Below the pieces are notes generated by a model, which was not told the DNA's origin, searched no databases, and was given only the letters and a program-made list of their open reading frames with translations. Below, one piece after another: positions 41,466 to 52,189 of a stretch of DNA of 64,000 nucleotides (position 1 is its first letter; each line of letters starts with the position of its first letter). The DNA lies in NCBI GenBank assembly GCA_963575745.1, contig CAUYUJ010008602.1, positions 361,866 to 425,865 on the forward strand. The letters run 5' to 3'. The stretch comes from Prorocentrum cordatum. Lineage: Eukaryota > Sar > Dinophyceae > Prorocentrales > Prorocentraceae. The position numbers were made by a program, and so were the translations under genes.

Positions 41466-42224
41466 TCAGCTCGACGACTGCGAATCCGCGTCCGCCCGCG
41501 AACGAAAAAAAGTCCACAGGCGTCGATCAGCAGGGCTCACCCCAGGGCACAGACACATGACCCGCTCGAGAAGATGGCAGTCTGAAAGGGGGCAGGACTG
41601 GGCTGAGGGGGCTGCTTGTGCACAGATTCCCGTGCGGGTTGGCTGCGCGGGTCCGCGAAACCATCGCGGGTGGCCCAACGACAGTGTCGCCCCCTGGCGG
41701 ACCCGCTGCGTTGCCCCAGCCCAGCCGGGTGGCCTGCGTAGCGTAATGGTTTTGCTCTTGTCCGACTCGGCGGTCTGTGGACGCGCCAGACGACCAAGCA
41801 ATGTTTCCCGCCTATGGATGAGAACTGCCTGCTGGGTAGCCCTTGGGAGCCTTGCTTCCATCATTGCCGCACTGGCCACCGCACTCGCAACATGACTACC
41901 TGTAATCGCCCAGCGAGGAGAGGAATGCCGACATACTGCATAGTCACCACGATGGGAATGGACGAATCGGACTGTGATGAAACAAGCTGCTCGCTGCTGC
42001 AACATCTGACTCAGAGAGGCCCAAAGGTCCAAATCCTCACCAATCGGATCTTCATGTCTTCTGGCGAACCACTGGCTAACAACGACGGTTGATCTTAATG
42101 GTGATGCAGGAGCTTCAGCGGTAAAATTAGCACTACTCCTACAAAAACACGGCGCAAAAAAAAAACAATACGCCAGAAACATGACGTAGGACAACGAAGG
42201 GACGAAGTGAGCACTACGCATCAA
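41466..42224 (-). pseudogene. Retroelement fragment with RNase H-like region
   Basis: The frame contains 'DLDLWASLSQMLQQRAACFI', then 'RFVHSHRGD' and 'SPRWAITGSHVASAVASAA'. These sit where RNase H domains of dinoflagellate retroelements have D-LW, K/R-SH and RWxxxGNxxADxxA. The expected Asn-x-x-Ala-Asp is replaced, so it is probably dead. The rest lacks motifs. The call rests on pattern only. Confidence 0.35.
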
Positions 42225-42249
42225 AAACTACGCTGACCCAGAGCGGTAC

Positions 42250-42572
42250 GCGGCGTTCCTGGCGTGCTCCAGCGATGCTCCAGCGATGCCCCAGCGACTC
42301 CAGCGTTGCTCCTGGACTGCTCCTGGACTGCTCCAGCGATGCTCTAGGACTGCTCCAGCGATGCTCTAGGACTGTTCCAGCGATTCTCTTGGACAGCTCC
42401 TGGACTGCTCCAGCGATGCTCCTGGACTGCTTCAGCGATGCCCCTGGACTGCTCCAGCGATGCTTCTGGAATGCCCCAGCGACGTTCCTGGCACTCTCTT
42501 GGACTATACTCCCGCGATGCTCTTCGCGCGCTTCGGGGATACTCCTGGGGAGCGTTCCAGGGATGTGCTCCT
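42250..42572 (+). repeat. GCTCCAGCGATGCTCCTGGA minisatellite
   Basis: 12- and 24-base units of CTCCTGGACTG / CTCCAGCGATG; drifts to GCTCTTCGCG and GGAGCGTTCC at the right, and abuts an R2 copy. Confidence 0.85.
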
Positions 42573-42574
42573 GT

Positions 42575-42745
42575 CAGAAGGGGAAAAAACACACAGACAC
42601 AATTAATCGACGATTCCGAGGAAAATATGGGAAAATATGGGAAGTGGGGGGAAGACAAAAACCCAGAAAACATTGGAAAATATGGGGAATCCTTTTATTT
42701 GTGTGTATTTATTTGTGTGTTTGTGGGCCCCTTTCATCCTGGGAG
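42575..42745 (+). repeat. R2 dispersed repeat, best-preserved copy
   Basis: CACACAGACACAATTAATCG, GGAAAATATGGGAAAATATG, AAAACCCAGAAAACATTGG and GTGTGTATTTATTTGTGTG. Serves as the empty-site reference for the 5774..6624 insertion. Confidence 0.75.
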
Positions 42746-42954
42746 GCGCGGTGCTCCCGAGGCGCTCCAGGGGGCGCTCCCGCGGCGCTCCCACGGTGCC
42801 CGAACACTGCGCTGCAAGCGCGGCACGACCTGCGGGCACCACGCAGAATGGTGGCCTGCCCCGCGGATGCTCCGGAGGGCGCTGCGGCGGTCCTGCCCGG
42901 AGCCCCCAGACGGCACGGTGACCACATCGTTCGGGGGCAACGAGAGGGGGGGGA

Positions 42955-43120
42955 TAGGCATAGAGGGGGGGATGCATCGCCCCCCAGTCGCCCACTGATC
43001 GCCGATGGGGGCCCGATGGCCCCAGCCTGCCCAGGAAGGTGCGGACTCACCAGCAGAGGTCAATCGCCGATCTATCGGCGATGTATCGCCGATTCCAGGT
43101 CGATGCATCCCCCCCCAATG
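42955..43120 (+). repeat. R4 dispersed repeat, best-preserved copy
   Basis: GGGGGATAGGCATAGAGGGG, CGCCCACTGATCGCCGATGG, CAATCGCCGATCTATCGGCG and ATGTATCGCCGATTCCAGGT. Confidence 0.65.
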
Positions 43121-43164
43121 CCAGTTCCCCCCCTATCGTTGCCCCTCAATCGCTTGGGGTCAGC

Positions 43165-43560
43165 GGAGATCCGGGGCCACCGCACGAGTCTGGGGCTCGG
43201 GTCGTTCTCCGAGGACGTCTCGGGCGACCAGGGCCTCCAGCGTCCCAAGACCTTGCGGTGACGGACCGCGCGGTGATCGGGGGTCCCCAAACGGGGTTGT
43301 GACCACACCGTGCGGTGAGTCGGTGGGGATTCGGGGTCACCGCACGGTTTTGGGACTCGGGTCCCTCTCCGATGATGTCTCGGGCGACAGGGGCCTCCAG
43401 GGTCCCAAAACCGTGCGGTGACAGACCGTGCGGTGAGGTTTGGGGGATTTCGAGGTCACCGCACGGTCCGTCACCGACCCGTTTCGGGACTCCAAAGGTG
43501 AGATCTCTTTTTGGGATTCAGACGTCACCACTCGGTCTGCCACAACACGGTTTTGGGACC
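43165..43560 (+). repeat. Hairpin-forming tandem repeat with CACCGCACGG arms
   Basis: CACCGCACGGTTTTGGGAC at 43338..43356 is the exact reverse complement of 43402..43420. Diverged versions of the block lie at 43178..43255 and 43458..43560. The loop (CTCGGGTCCCTCTCCGATG and on) resembles the R1 core. Confidence 0.8.
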
Positions 43561-44555
43561 CCCAGTCTTCGGGCGTTCCTGCGGATGCTCCTGGAGCGTT
43601 CATGGGATGTTCCCGAGGACGCTCCAGAGGAGGCTCTGGAGGACGCTCCTGCAACACAGCGCACTCGCACTGCGCAGAAACGCAACGCGAGAACTCGACA
43701 CGAAGCACTGCAGCACAGCGGGAAGAGCGGACGAGGGAGTCCTGGGTGCGGTGATCGGATTCCCGAGTGCGTCCGAGAATTCACCCCTGAATTCATCCCA
43801 CCATTGATTCCTCCAGTCGCTCTGGGAAGTCATTCCCGCATGGGCTTCTCAGTGCACTCCCGAAGTCACTTCTGACTTCATTCCTGGACTGGTTCTTGGA
43901 TTTGCTCATCCATCGATTGCTGAATCGACGGCGGCGAAGGCAAGGCAAACAAGTCACGCATAAACACTATGCAAAAACACTGCGCGAAGAACACGTAGCG
44001 AACAAACATGGAGCGAATTGATAACGAATCGGATGATCGAATCGATCACCGAAGGGATTATGATTATTTGATCGATGCCTGATTTCGGCCATCGGATTCT
44101 TCGACCGGTGCCATGGATTGTCTCTTGAAGTATACCCGCATTGTTTAGTGAATTCGTTCCCGAAAACACTTTCGATTTGATGCCTGGGTGATGGTGTGTT
44201 ATTCAATGTTTTGCCGATTGGCGCGGGCCCTCGCACCCCTCTCCCTTCCCCCCCCCCCAATGAATAGATCTTGGCCGTTTTTTGGCGCCTGTTTCGAGCG
44301 GATGGAGTCCCTCTCCTATAGGACGCACGGTTCCAAACAGTCGCACTGAGCAGAGGTCCGGAGCCAGACCCCACCCCTCCCCCTCCCTTTCCGCCCAATG
44401 CCGAAACGCCGAATAAAAAAACGCTCACTTGCGTTTTCCTGGATCCATTCCCGGATTGATTCCCGATGCTTGCGTGCTCGACGGGAACGACCGCGGTGGC
44501 AGCCCACGGCGTCGACTGCGCGGCCCTCGTGCGCCGGCCGTTGCCTGTGTTTCTC
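43560..44555. other. Interval without a recognised gene
   Basis: GATTC/ATTCCC-rich degenerate sequence at 43740..43910 and ATCGAT-rich sequence at 44015..44110; no coding motif. Confidence 0.35.
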
Positions 44556-44559
44556 CGCC

Positions 44560-44832
44560 TGCTCTTCCTCCTCCTCCTCCTGCTGCTACTGCTGCTCCTC
44601 CTCCTCCTCCTCCTTCTCCTCCTGCCCCTCCTCCTCCTCCTACTCCTCCTCCTCCTGCTGCTACTGCTGCTCCTCCTCCTCCTTTCCTCCTCCTCCTCTC
44701 CTTTCCTCCTCCTTCCTCCTCCTCTCCTCCTCTCCTCCTCTCCTCCTCCTCCTCCCTTGCTCCTCCTCCTCCCTTCCCTCCTCCTCCCTCCTCCTCCTCC
44801 TCCTCCTCCGCCCTCCTCCTCCTCCTCATCCC
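44560..44832 (+). repeat. (CTC)n tract with TGCTGCTACTGCTGC blocks
   Basis: Two copies of a ~85-base block containing CTGCTGCTACTGCTGCTCCT, then CTC with slips. Confidence 0.95.
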
Positions 44833-45117
44833 ACAGCTGGTGCGGCTGCACTCGCTCCCCTCCCCCTCTCCCTGAGCTGCCCCCTCGCTCCCCCACAGCT
44901 GCTCGGGGATTGCCCTCGCCCCCCGCGCTCTCTCAGCGGCCCGCTCTCCCGCTGACTATTTCTCGCCCGCCTCCCCCCTCTCCTCGCCCCTCCCCCTGGA
45001 TCCTGCCCCCAGGCAAAACAAAAGGCGCAGAAGCAACGCGCGAAGTCACTAAGAAAAAAAACCTTGCGCAAAAACAGTAGGCAAAAACACAGCGCTACAG
45101 GTTTTGTGTAGTGTGCG

Positions 45118-46712
45118 CGCGTGTGTGTGTTGTGTGTTGTGTGTGTTGTGTGTTGTGGTGTGTTGTGTTGTGTTGTGTTGTGTTGTGATGTGTTGTGTTG
45201 TGATGTGATGTGTTGTGGTGTGGTGTGGTGTGGTGTGGTGTGTTGTGGTGTGTTGTGTTGTGTTGTGTTGTGTTTTGTTGTGTTTTGTTGTGTTGTGTTG
45301 TGTTGTGGTGTGGTGTGGTGTGGTGTGTTGTGTTGTGTTGTGTTGTGTTGTGGTGTGTTGTGGTGTGCTGTGCTGTGTTGTGTTGTGTTGTGTTGTGTTG
45401 TGGTGTGGTGTGGTGTGGTGTGGTGTGGTGTGGTGTGGTGTGGTGTGGTGGGTGTGTGGGTGTGTGGGTGTGTGGGTGTGTGGGTGTGTGGGTGTGTGGG
45501 TGTGTGGGGGTGTGGGGGTGTGGGTGTGTGGGTGTGGGGGGGGGTGGGTGGGGGTGTGGGGTGTGGGTGTGTGGGGTGTGGGGGTGTGGGGGTGTGGGGT
45601 GTGTGGGGGTGTGGGGGTGTGGGGTGTGGTGTGGGGGTGTGGGGGTGTGGGGGTGTGGGGGTGTGGGGGTGTGGGTGTGTGGGTGTGTGGGTGTGTGTTT
45701 CTGTGTGTGTTTGTGTGTGTTTGTGTGTGCGTGCGTGCATGCGTGCGTGCGTCTGTGTGTGTTGTGTGTTTTTGTATGTGTGTGTGTTTATGTGTTCGTG
45801 TGTTTGTGTGAGTTCGCGTGTGTTTGTGTGTGTTTCTGTGTGTTTGTGTGTTTGTGTGTGCTTGTGTGTGCTTGTGTGTGCTTGTGTGTGCCTATGTGTG
45901 TGCCTGTGTGTGTCTGTGTCTGTGTGTAGGTGTGCCTGTGTGTCTGTGTGTCTGTGTGTGCGTGCGCGCTTTCGCGCGTGTGTGCGTGTGTGCGTGTGTG
46001 CGTGTGTGCGTGTGTGTCTGGGTGCGTATGTGCGTGTGTGCATGTGTACGTGTGTGCGTGTGTGCGTGTGTGTGTTTTTGTGCGTGTGTGCGTGCGTGCG
46101 TGGGTGCACGTGTGCGTGTGCGCGTGCGCGTGCGTGTGCGTGTGCATGAGCGTGTGTGTGTGTGTGTGATTGTGTGTGTCGGTGCGCGCGCGTGCGTGCG
46201 TGCGTCTGTGTATTGGTGCCAGTGTGGATGTGGGTGTAGGTGTGTGGGCGTGTGGGTGTGTGGGTGTGTGGGTGTGTCTGGGTGTGTGTGTGTGTGTGGG
46301 TGTGTAGGTGTGTGTGTGTGTGGGTGTGTGGGTGTGTACTTGTGGGTGTCGGTGCGTGCGTGCGTGCGTGCGTGCGTGCGTCTGTGTGTGTGGGTGTGCC
46401 TGTGCGTTTGCGTGTGCGCGTGCGCGGGCGTGTGCGTGTCCGTGTGCGTGTGTGTGTGTGTGTGCGTGTGTGTGTGTGTGTGTGCGTGTGTGTGTGTGTG
46501 TGTCCGTGCGTGCGTGCGTGCGTGCGTCTGTGTGTGTGGGTGTGGGTATGGGTGTAGGTGTGTGCGTGTGTGGGTGTGTGTGCGTGTGTGGGTGTGTGGG
46601 TGTGTGGGTGTGGATGTGTGGGTGTGTGGGTGTGGGTGTAGGTGTGTGGGCGTGTGGGTGTGTGGGTGTGTGGGTGTGTGGGTGTGTGGGTTTGTGTGTG
46701 TGTCGGTGTCGG

Positions 46713-46748
<36 letters not shown>

Positions 46749-46806
46749 TCCGTCTGTGTGCGGGTGTGCGTGTCCGTGTGCGCGTGCGTGTGAGTGTGCG
46801 TGTATG

Positions 46807-46838
<32 letters not shown>

Positions 46839-47041
46839 TCTGTGTGAGTGGGTGGTGTGTGCGTGTGTTGGTGTGTGGGTGTCTGTGTGTGTCGGTGCGT
46901 GCGTGCCTGCGTGCGTGCGTCTGTGTGTGTGTGGGTGTGGGTGTGCGAGTGCGAATGCGTGTGCATGTGCGTGTGCGCGTGCGTGTGCGTGTGCGCGTGC
47001 GTATGTGTGCGTGTGTGTGTGTTTTTGTGTGTGTGTGTCCG

Positions 47042-47073
<32 letters not shown>

Positions 47074-47455
47074 ACTGTGAGTGTGTGTTGGTGTGGGTGT
47101 GGGTGTAGGTGTGTGGATGTGTGTGGGTGTTTGGGTGTGTGGGTGTTTGGGTGTGTGGGTGTGTGGGTGTGTGAGTGCGTGTGTGTGTGTCGGTGCGTGC
47201 GTGCGTGCGTGCGGGCGTCTGTTTGTGGGTGTCGGTGTGGGTGTGGGTGTAGGTGTGTGGTTGTAGATGTGTGGGTGTGTGTTTGCGGCTGCGTGGCTGT
47301 GTGGCTGTGTGGCTGTGTGGCTGTGTGCGTGCGTGCGTGCGCGCGTGTGCGCGCGTGCGCGAGTGCGCGCTTGCGAGCGTGTGTGCGTGTGTGCGTGTGT
47401 GTGTTTGTGTGCGCGTGTGTGTGTGTGTGTGTGTGCGTCCGTGTGTGTGTGCGTG
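45118..47455 (+). repeat. 2.3-kb GT-rich tract in three zones
   Basis: TGTTGTGT and TGTGG zone (45118..45450), GGGTGTGT zone (45450..45690), then mixed GTGTGTG, GTGCGTGCGTGC and GGGTGTGTGGGT blocks recurring every ~200-300 bases. Purely G/T with few C/A. All frames remain open; no gene. Confidence 0.97.
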
Positions 47456-47667
47456 TTTTACGTCGTGGTTTTATTTTGCCATCCCGATAAAGTCTCGTTG
47501 ACTGTTTCACCGCCCGTCACATGTTTGATCGCGCCGCTGGTGGCCCAGCACTCTAAGGACGAACGACGGCGACGACGACGGCGGCGACGACGACGACGAG
47601 TCAGACGAAACAGCCTCTCACGCACGCCGACAATGTTGGCGGATTTGACATTCTTGAGGCCGTAGCA

Positions 47668-47803
47668 CGAGTTTTCTGAGCTCCGCGCGGATTTGTTGGA
47701 TGGGCGTTGAACCTCCCTAGTGGAGTCTCCAGGGCCGCCCCTGTCGCGCTCCGCGCGCCAGGGAGGGGGGTCCAGCGCCAGTCCATCCGCGTGCGGCTCA
47801 GAA
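47668..47803. mobile_element. Palindromic CCGCGCGGATT element, copy 1
   Basis: Left TTTCTGAGCTCCGCGCGGAT and the reverse complement of the right end (CTTTCTGAGCCGCACGCGG) are inverted. GGCCGCCCCTG, TCCGCGCGCCAGGGAGG are shared with 60233..60385. Confidence 0.6.
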
Positions 47804-48234
47804 AGTTAATGCGTATGCTGTTTACTACTACTATTGCTCTAGTTCCAGAACTGCAGCCACCCAGGCCAATGGGAGGTTGCATCTCCTCGGTGCTCGGGGT
47901 CGTTGCCGGAGTCGGTTCCGTTTATCTGGGGGGCGCAGGGTGCACGGTGGGTTCGCGAAGGGCTGGGATTTTTGCGTGGTGCTCGATGCTTCGCCGAGGC
48001 AGCACGAGTTGCGCCGCGGAGGGGGAGGGGGAAGGGGAGGAAGGCGGTCCTCCCAGGCGCTCCGAACCGCATCCGGAGCTGCATCGGCATGGCTGGCTGC
48101 TCCAACGTACAGGTCGTGCCGCACTTATTTTGCCTCGTGTGGCTTGCCTGACACATGAGATCCCGCACCTGCCCGTCATCCTCTGCGCAGTTCCACCCTC
48201 ACCGTGAACGCGCTTGAAAAATCTGCCTCTGGAC
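47804..48234. other. Interval without a recognised gene
   Basis: GC-rich, several overlapping short frames, none convincing. Confidence 0.35.
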
Positions 48235-48320
48235 CCTGGACCTCTCGCGAGGTTCGTTCCGACCAGAATTTCGGGGCGAATCAAGCCGTGGCGACGAGAA
48301 GGCTCCCGGAGGCCCGAATA
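48235..48320 (+). repeat. R3 dispersed repeat
   Basis: GTTCCGACCAGAATTTCGGG, GCGAATCAAGCCGTGGCGAC and GGCTCCCGGAGGCC. Confidence 0.55.
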
Positions 48321-48876
48321 AGGTCAAAACGTGCAACACCACGATGAGCGATCCTTCTCATGTGGGCGGTGTCTTCGTCGGAACGAGGATATTCCGACCA
48401 CGCAAGCCCGCTTCTGGGGTCCGGGAGATTCGGAGGAGATAGAGGAGGAGTAGGAAGACCGTGCAAGTGATGCTCCCGCCATTGGTCCTGAGCCCCGGAG
48501 GACCTCGAAAGCCAAACAGGCTGCCGCAGGCATCACAAAACGTGCGGGAAACGTCCAGCAGCTTTGCTCTTCTCAATGATTGAGGGTCGACGGCAGAGCC
48601 GAGTCCAACGTCTTGGAAAAAACAGGGCGAAGGCGTTTCGTCTTTCCCTGAAATCCGACGTTGCACAAAAAACGCGACTGGAGCCCCAGACCCCATTAGT
48701 TGCGTCTTTTCTCGAGCCGGATCGATCTGTGAGGGTACCGAGGCCCGAAACAGAGCGAAACCGCCAGTTGCGAAAAAATTGCAACGCCAGGATCTCAGGG
48801 TTGTTCGGCCACGGGATGCCGCTTCCAGGCTCCAGGACCGTCGAGGCACGAGTCGGGCTGAAGCTCAGGCCTTGTG

Positions 48877-49033
48877 GTAAGTCGGGCATGTCCCCCTACA
48901 GGAAGAATACCAGGAATATGAAAACAATAGTCTGGTGGCGATTGTTCATGCTCCTTAATATATGTTTGCTGATGTGTGAACTCTGTCTATCTTTCTTCCA
49001 AGACCCGCCTGTCGGAGGACATGCCCGACCTAA
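48877..49033. mobile_element. M1 MITE copy 1, with GTAAGT at its left end
   Basis: Left GTAAGTCGGGCATGTCCCCC; right ...GGACATGCCCGACCTAA. Flanks GCCTTGTG (48869..48876) and GCCTTTGG (49034..49041) match at 6 of 8. Both arms share the family-atypical GGGCATGTCC, so they are more like each other than like the other copies. The interior is AT-rich. Confidence 0.75.
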
Positions 49034-49189
49034 GCCTTTGGACGGGGCCAGGACATCCAGGGCCCCTGATAGGAAATCGGGGCGCGCGCGGCGGGGAGCC
49101 ACACTCACGCGGGCCAGCCGGAATCCCCTTTTGATCCCCTCTGACTGGCCCAGGTCCAGGAGCCATCTCAGATCCCTTCGCGCTGTGCC

Positions 49190-49300
49190 AAAATCCGCTC
49201 GGGGGAGCACAGCGGAGGGAGGAGGCCGGCGAAGGAGGAGAAGGAGGAAGAGGAGGAAGAGGGGGAGGAGAGGAGGAGGAGGAGGAGTTCTGCACCGGTT
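49190..49300 (+). repeat. (GGA)n-like tract
   Basis: GGAGGAGAAGGAGG purine run. Confidence 0.85.
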
Positions 49301-49551
49301 CGTCTTCGGTACTGACGTGACCTAAGGTGATCGTTCGCTCGGTCTCTCCTCCCCACACACCGCCTGGCCGGCGCACACTCTGCGCCCCTTGGGACCCTCT
49401 CTTTTTTTCTCGCTGTCCTACTTAGGCCTTACTCACCTGCTGCGCCAAGCAGGCGTGATTTGCGCACACCGCTGCGTTGGGTCATTCTTTGGCATGTCAG
49501 AACTCTGCGAGCCCCGTGCTCGAGGCCCGACCCACTTCCTTAACATCAAAA

Positions 49552-49584
49552 AAGAGGAGGAGGAGGAGGAGGAGGAGGAGGAGG
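49552..49584 (+). repeat. Short (GGA)n tract
   Basis: GAGGAGGAGG run in an otherwise unassigned interval. Confidence 0.9.
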
Positions 49585-49748
49585 AAAGTTTAAACATCGA
49601 CGCGTGCAGCCCCGACATACTCCTGGGCAGAGGGGGCGAGGCTTCCTAGGGCCTGGGTGCATGTGCCGCGGGGGAGAGGGCGCAGAGACTTCGACGCGCG
49701 CGCACGGGACACCGATCTGGACCCACGCCTGGCCGAACGAGGCGAGGG

Positions 49749-49896
49749 TTAACTCGGACGTGTCCCTCTACAGGAGGAAAAATATTCAGGAGGTTTTGTT
49801 TAATAAAAAGGAGTAGCAATAATAATAATAGAAATAATAAGAGTAATAATAATAATGATAATACTAATACGGATGATGATAATGATAATGATAATG

Positions 49897-49927
<31 letters not shown>

Positions 49928-50200
49928 CAATAATAACAATACTAATAAAAGTAATAATAAGAATAATAATAGTAATAATAATATGAGTTCTTCTGATAAT
50001 AAAAATAGTAATTATAATAAATAGTAATAATATTGATATCAGTAATAATAGTATTATTAATAATAATAATAGTAATAATGATAATAAGGATACTAACGGG
50101 TACGATTTGGGGAGTATTGTTGAGCATGTTTGGCGCATTTGTTTGTCATTTTTATGTTTCGCCCAAAACCCCCCTGTATAGGGGGACTCGCCCGACCTAA
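49749..50200. mobile_element. M1 MITE copy 2, enlarged by an (AAT)n microsatellite
   Basis: Left TTAACTCGGACGTGTCCCTC; right GGGGGACTCGCCCGACCTAA. Flanks GGCGAGGG (49741..49748) and GGCGAGAG (50201..50208) match at 7 of 8. The interior AATAATAAT region (49806..50095) accounts for the extra ~290 bases. Confidence 0.85.
49806..50095 (+). repeat. (AAT)n microsatellite inside M1 copy 2
   Basis: AATAATAAT with GAT, ACT and ATA variants; strongly AT against the GC-rich surroundings. Confidence 0.95.
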
Positions 50201-50263
50201 GGCGAGAGGCAGCGCGAAGACGAACAGGAGCACACCCAGGCTCGTCCTCCTGGCTACCTCTAG

Positions 50264-50439
50264 AAAGTTCCGGGTTCGTTAGGAACTGGCTCCCCCCGAC
50301 AACGACGAAAATTCTTCCCAAACACTCCCGGATTTCTTCGAAAAGCCTCCAGGAACCCTTCCCGGATGGTTTTCGGATGGTTTCGGGAGGGTTTCGGCTG
50401 CTTCGAACGGAAACCAGTCCCTAGCGAACCCTGGACTTT
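50264..50439. mobile_element. Palindromic element with AAAGTYCNGGGTTCG arms
   Basis: Left GAAAGTTCCGGGTTCGTTAG GAACTGG and the reverse complement of the right end (AAAAGTCCAGGGTTCGCTAG) form ~27-base arms. The interior has GGAT-TTTCG repeats. Confidence 0.6.
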
Positions 50440-50502
50440 TCGAGCTATCCCATTGCTCGACGAACACATGGTCCACACACGAATACAATACAGTCACGTT
50501 CA

Positions 50503-51493
50503 TCAGCAGCGTGGCAACGGTGGCTGTGCGACGCAAGCTGGGAGCCCCGCAACATCTACACGCGCGGCGCTCTCAGCCACGGCGTCGATGGACGAGGGTG
50601 GCGCCACACAGAGCACATCCAAGATCGCCAGGGTCGAGCCAGCCAGGCTCGAGGACGGCCTCCCGCCATTCCAGGCCCGCATCGCAGAATCCAGTCTCTC
50701 TGCCGCCAGCGCCCTCCTCCGCAGCAGCAGCTCCTCTTCCCGCACGGCCAGGATCGCGACACGCCACGCCCCAGGCCTGGGAAAAGGCAGAAAGAACATG
50801 CTGAATAACCCCCGCAGGGCCAGGGGCGGCATCATCTCCTCCAGAAACGCCACGAGCGCCAGGCGGGACATCGGGAAGCCTCTCAGCGCGGACGGCTCCC
50901 GACGAAGCTCAACACGAACAGGAACGTCACCTCCCTGGCGCAGCCAAGCAGCAGGACAGGCCAGGTGGCGGCGCCGAAAAGAAAACCACTTCGAAGACGC
51001 TGCGGCCGAAACGCCCCACCGCAGGAGGCGGCAGGAGGCCGGCCAGACGCAGCGGCAGGGCAGCCACGGCGGCAGGCATCGCTTCACGACGAACCCGAAG
51101 TGCGCCAGGACGTGCGCCAAGACCCGAGCCCAGCGTGAAGGCCCGCATCGCGGGCATAGTGAGCAGGCTGGCCCGCCAGCCGAGCGTCGATGTCGTGCAG
51201 CTCCAGGGACTGCAGCATCGCCTGAGCACGGTGGGCCAAGCGACGACGGACCGCCAGCAGCACCGTCTCAGAGCCGGGGCCGAGGAAGCGTAGGCCAGCG
51301 CTCTCAAGCGGCACAAGCGGAAGCGTTTGGGAGAACGGCAGTGCACCGCGCAGGCAACAATTCATATCACGCGGGGCGGCACGCGACTAAGATCTCTGAG
51401 CCCTGTCCTGAGACAGCAGCAGCCATGCGCGGGTAACCGAAGCGGCGCGGGCGAGGGGGTTGAGACCAGCCCCTGAGCCAAAATGGTCACGGA
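50503..51493 (-). pseudogene. SL-tagged decayed retrocopy of an unidentified gene
   Basis: Downstream (minus) of the SL-like sequence the first good frame begins at 51365: 'MNCCLRGALPFSQTLPLVPL' through 'RRRLAHRAQAMLQSLELHDI', then the frame shifts near 51110. Further down 'MSRLALVAFLEEMMPPLALR' and 'AVREEELLLRRRALAAERLD' are open in one frame to 50503. The hydrophobic 'MMPPLALRGLFSMFFLPF' segment weakly recalls LETM1-like proteins, but I do not assign it. No intron consensus separates the parts, in line with a processed copy. Confidence 0.4.
51472..51493 (-). other. Diverged spliced-leader relic
   Basis: The minus strand reads TCCGTGACCATTTTGGCTCA followed by GG: 19 of 22 bases match the canonical leader (AG to GA, and one A to G near the 3' end). 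It precedes an open region on the same strand. Confidence 0.65.
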
Positions 51494-51494
51494 G

Positions 51495-51612
51495 AGGAGG
51501 AGAAGAGGAGGGAAGAGGGAGGAGGGAGGGAGGAGAAGAGGAGGGAGGAGGGAGGAGGGAGGAGAAGAGGAGAGAGGAGGAAGGGAGGAGAAGAGGAGGG
51601 AAGTGGGAGGGG
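51495..51612 (+). repeat. (GGAGGGA)n purine tract
   Basis: GGAGGGAGGAGAAGAGG units. Confidence 0.9.
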
Positions 51613-51619
51613 GGAGGAG

Positions 51620-52185
51620 GCAGGCGGATGCCCGCACCCGTCGCCTCTTTCTGGCCCCTCCCCCCAGGGCCCTCGGGGAGGGGAGGCTTCCGCTGGGGAG
51701 TGTCCCGTAGGACCCGCCCTTTGCGCGGTTCGTACCAGCGTGTTGTTGTTTGTTATTCTTCTTACTTACATGTACAGTTTGTTGCGCACGTTCACGTCAT
51801 GTGTAAAACCACACACACATTTACACGTTGAGCCATGTGAGGGCAGGTGTAGAACATGATTTCAGTTGTACGGTTTCCACGGCGCCGCCACTGAGATCGT
51901 CCACATGTAAACCCAATGCGAAAAGCACTACAATCATTTCCAAATACAAAACACCACAAAGGAGATCAGTTTGTATGCACTTCATTAACACCTCGTTCAC
52001 CAATCAGTGCTTGCACTGAAGGGGTCCTAGCGGGTCTTGAAGGATTCGGCGAAAGTTGGCGGCCGATTTCGGTAGGCCGCCTGGTTCCCGGGTTCCTAGT
52101 TCCGGATTCCCAGATTCCCTGTTGCTGGTTCCGGGCCGATGTCGGTGGGCGGCGGGGTTTGGGGGTTTCTGGGTTCCCGGGCTCT
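51620..52185. other. Interval without a recognised gene
   Basis: No motif seen; AT content rises after 51740. Confidence 0.35.
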
Positions 52186-52189
52186 TGGT

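Noticed and set aside
44826-47510. 894-residue minus-strand His/Thr frame
   Set aside because: Read-through of the GT tract.
50503-51120. LETM1-like protein
   Set aside because: Only a short hydrophobic Leu/Pro pattern and following basic helix recall the family; too weak without a profile search.
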